In this document: positions 6,556 through 7,572 of the stretch, one piece after another | Layout: every line of letters starts with the position of its first letter | How positions within the stretch are numbered: the first letter of the stretch is position 1 | Source: Dehalococcoidia bacterium | GTDB taxonomy: Bacteria > Chloroflexota > Dehalococcoidia > Bin125 | Assembly (NCBI GenBank): GCA_007571275.1 | Contig: RKRS01000105.1 | Span: 1-7,572, forward strand | Direction: 5' to 3' | Length of the DNA stretch: 7,572 bases | Notes under the pieces: generated by a model | Database searches by the model: none | Seen by the model: only the letters and a program-made list of their open reading frames with translations | What the model was told of the DNA's origin: nothing | Made by a program: the position numbers and the translations under genes

Positions 6556-6576
6556 GCCTGCGAGTTGGTCGCAGGC
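6556..6576. repeat. Perfect palindrome in the acyl-CoA dehydrogenase leader (possible operator or leader hairpin)
   Basis: The arms GCCTGCGA (6556-6563) and TCGCAGGC (6569-6576) are exact reverse complements around a 5-base centre, GTTGG. It begins 6 bases after the TATACT box. A 21-bp dyad at the likely transcription start is the size and position expected of a repressor operator such as those of TetR- or GntR-type regulators, which often control acyl-CoA dehydrogenase genes. As RNA it would form a stable hairpin at the mRNA 5' end. No T-run follows, so it is not a simple terminator. Confidence 0.5.
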
Positions 6577-6605
6577 TGGTGCGCCGGAGTCCGAGGAGCT
6601 GCAGC

Positions 6606-7572
6606 ATGGACTATCAATTCACAGAATCCGACGAGACCTTCCGCTCGGAGGTCGTTGACTTTATCGACAACAACTGGGCGCCCGCGTCGGGCCCGAACGT
6701 CCCGGGCGACGACTCCCATTACGAGGCGGAGCGCGCCTTCGAGAAGCGGGCGGCTTCGAAGGGCTGGCTGACGATGGCCTGGCCGGAGGAGTACGGCGGC
6801 CGCGGCGCGTCCCACATCCAGCAGATGATCTACCGCGAGGAAGCGGCTTACCGTGGCGCGCCCGGCTCAGGTGGGCAGGGCATCTCGATGGTTGGCCCCT
6901 GTCTGATGCTGCACGGCACCGAGGCACAGCGTCAGGAGCACCTGCCGCGCATCGCCAACGCCGAGTCCTACTGGGCGCAGGGATTCTCCGAGCCGGGCAA
7001 CGGCTCCGACCTGGCCGGTCTGCAGACCCGCGCCGTCCGCGACGGCGATGATTTCGTGATCAACGGCCAGAAGATCTGGACCTCGGGCGCGCACTATGCC
7101 GACTGGATCCACGTGCTGACCCGCACCGATCCTGAGGCGCCGAAGCATCGCGGCATCTCCTACTTCCTGCTTGACATGAACACGCCGGGTATCGAAGTGC
7201 GACCGCTGATCAACATGCTCGGCGAGCATGGATTCAACGAGGTCTACTTCACCGACGTGCGCGTGCCGGCCTCGAACATGTTGGGTGAGTACAACCGCGG
7301 CTGGTACGTCGCGGCGACATTGCTCGACTTCGAGCGCTCGGGCGTGCAGTGGTCAGCCACGTCGCGCAAGAGCGTCGAGCTGATGTCCGAGTACGCGGCT
7401 GAGCGTCCGGGACGTCGCGGCGGCGCGAAGCTGATCGACGACCCCGGCGTGCGCAACGGCCTGGCCAATCTGATGATTGAGTCAGAGATCTCCAGGCTGA
7501 TTTCATACCGCGTCGTCTGGATGCAGTCGCAGGAGTTGGTACCCAACCACGAGGCGTCGATGTCCAAGATGT
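6606..7572 (+). CDS. Acyl-CoA dehydrogenase (N-terminal 322 residues, runs off right edge)
   Basis: Seen: an ATG with GAGGAG 7 bases upstream opens a frame that stays open to the window end, MDYQFTESDETFRSEV onward. The alpha-helical N-domain includes KGWLTMAWPEEYGGRG (52-67). The flavin/substrate signature YWAQGFSEPGNGSDLAGLQ is at 122-140 and INGQKIWTSGAHYADW at 152-167. LDFERSG (240-246) places Glu243 near where the catalytic base lies in the isovaleryl-CoA dehydrogenase type. Known: these enzymes form the 2,3-double bond of acyl-CoA esters and pass electrons to electron-transfer flavoprotein. Roughly 60-80 residues of the C-terminal helical domain are missing if the length is typical. The sequence resembles the FadE-like proteins used for branched, aromatic or steroid side-chain acyl-CoAs more than medium-chain enzymes, but the substrate is uncertain. 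It is the only plus-strand gene seen and is probably the first of its own operon. Confidence 0.93.
   Translation, partial: MDYQFTESDETFRSEVVDFIDNNWAPASGPNVPGDDSHYEAERAFEKRAASKGWLTMAWPEEYGGRGASHIQQMIYREEAAYRGAPGSGGQGISMVGPCLMLHGTEAQRQEHLPRIANAESYWAQGFSEPGNGSDLAGLQTRAVRDGDDFVINGQKIWTSGAHYADWIHVLTRTDPEAPKHRGISYFLLDMNTPGIEVRPLINMLGEHGFNEVYFTDVRVPASNMLGEYNRGWYVAATLLDFERSGVQWSATSRKSVELMSEYAAERPGRRGGAKLIDDPGVRNGLANLMIESEISRLISYRVVWMQSQELVPNHEASMSKM

Larger units (their letters stand above)
6513..6605. promoter_or_regulatory. Divergent promoter region between reductase and acyl-CoA dehydrogenase genes
   Basis: The only divergent gap in the window must hold start signals for both directions. On the plus strand a TATACT box (6544-6549) followed by a T-run could be a -10 element for the dehydrogenase, but no good -35 box is seen 16-18 bases upstream. 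A perfect palindrome (6556-6576) lies just downstream, about where transcription would begin. GAGGAG (6593-6598) is a strong ribosome binding site 7 bases before the dehydrogenase ATG. I could not identify a minus-strand -10 with confidence. Confidence 0.5.

Noticed and set aside
6549..6576. Terminator in the divergent gap
   Set aside because: The T-run lies before, not after, the hairpin on the plus strand, and on the minus strand the hairpin is followed by A residues, so it does not fit a terminator in either direction.

Overview
This is a GC-rich bacterial window of 7.6 kb holding eight protein-coding genes and almost no spare DNA. Seven genes lie on the minus strand between positions 1 and 6512, and one gene starts on the plus strand at 6606. 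No rRNA, tRNA, CRISPR array, insertion sequence or phage gene was seen. Three traits together point to a heterotrophic Chloroflexota-type bacterium (Thermomicrobia or Dehalococcoidia/SAR202-like): the high GC content, a Uma2-family protein, and the mix of SMP-30-type, D-aminoacylase-type, acyl-CoA dehydrogenase and geranylgeranyl-reductase-type enzymes. This placement is an inference with modest confidence; no phylogenetic marker is present.

Reading down the minus strand from right to left, the order is: a FAD-dependent geranylgeranyl-reductase-family oxidoreductase (5355-6512), a Uma2-family putative nuclease with a coiled-coil tail (4531-5301), an endonuclease III with complete catalytic and iron-sulfur motifs (3813-4496), a type-B carboxylesterase (2234-3763), an SMP-30/gluconolactonase-family protein (1149-2102), a three-helix small membrane protein whose start overlaps the previous stop (811-1149), and an N-acyl-D-amino-acid deacylase-type amidohydrolase that runs off the left edge (1-710). 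The gaps are 53, 34, 49, 131, -1 and 100 bases. The first four genes could be one transcript. A nested palindrome in the 131-base gap and an inverted repeat in the 100-base gap are the clearest non-coding structures on this side.

On the right, a divergent acyl-CoA dehydrogenase begins at 6606 and is cut by the window end. Its 93-base upstream region carries a TATACT box, a perfect 8-bp-arm palindrome and a strong ribosome binding site, so it is the best candidate here for a regulated promoter.

The genes look like general scavenging metabolism (ester, lactone and amide hydrolysis, acyl-CoA oxidation, isoprenoid reduction) with one base-excision repair enzyme among them. I found no convincing new multi-gene system. 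The points most worth checking are the palindrome in front of the dehydrogenase, the REP-like element after the esterase, and the small membrane protein coupled to the SMP-30 gene.
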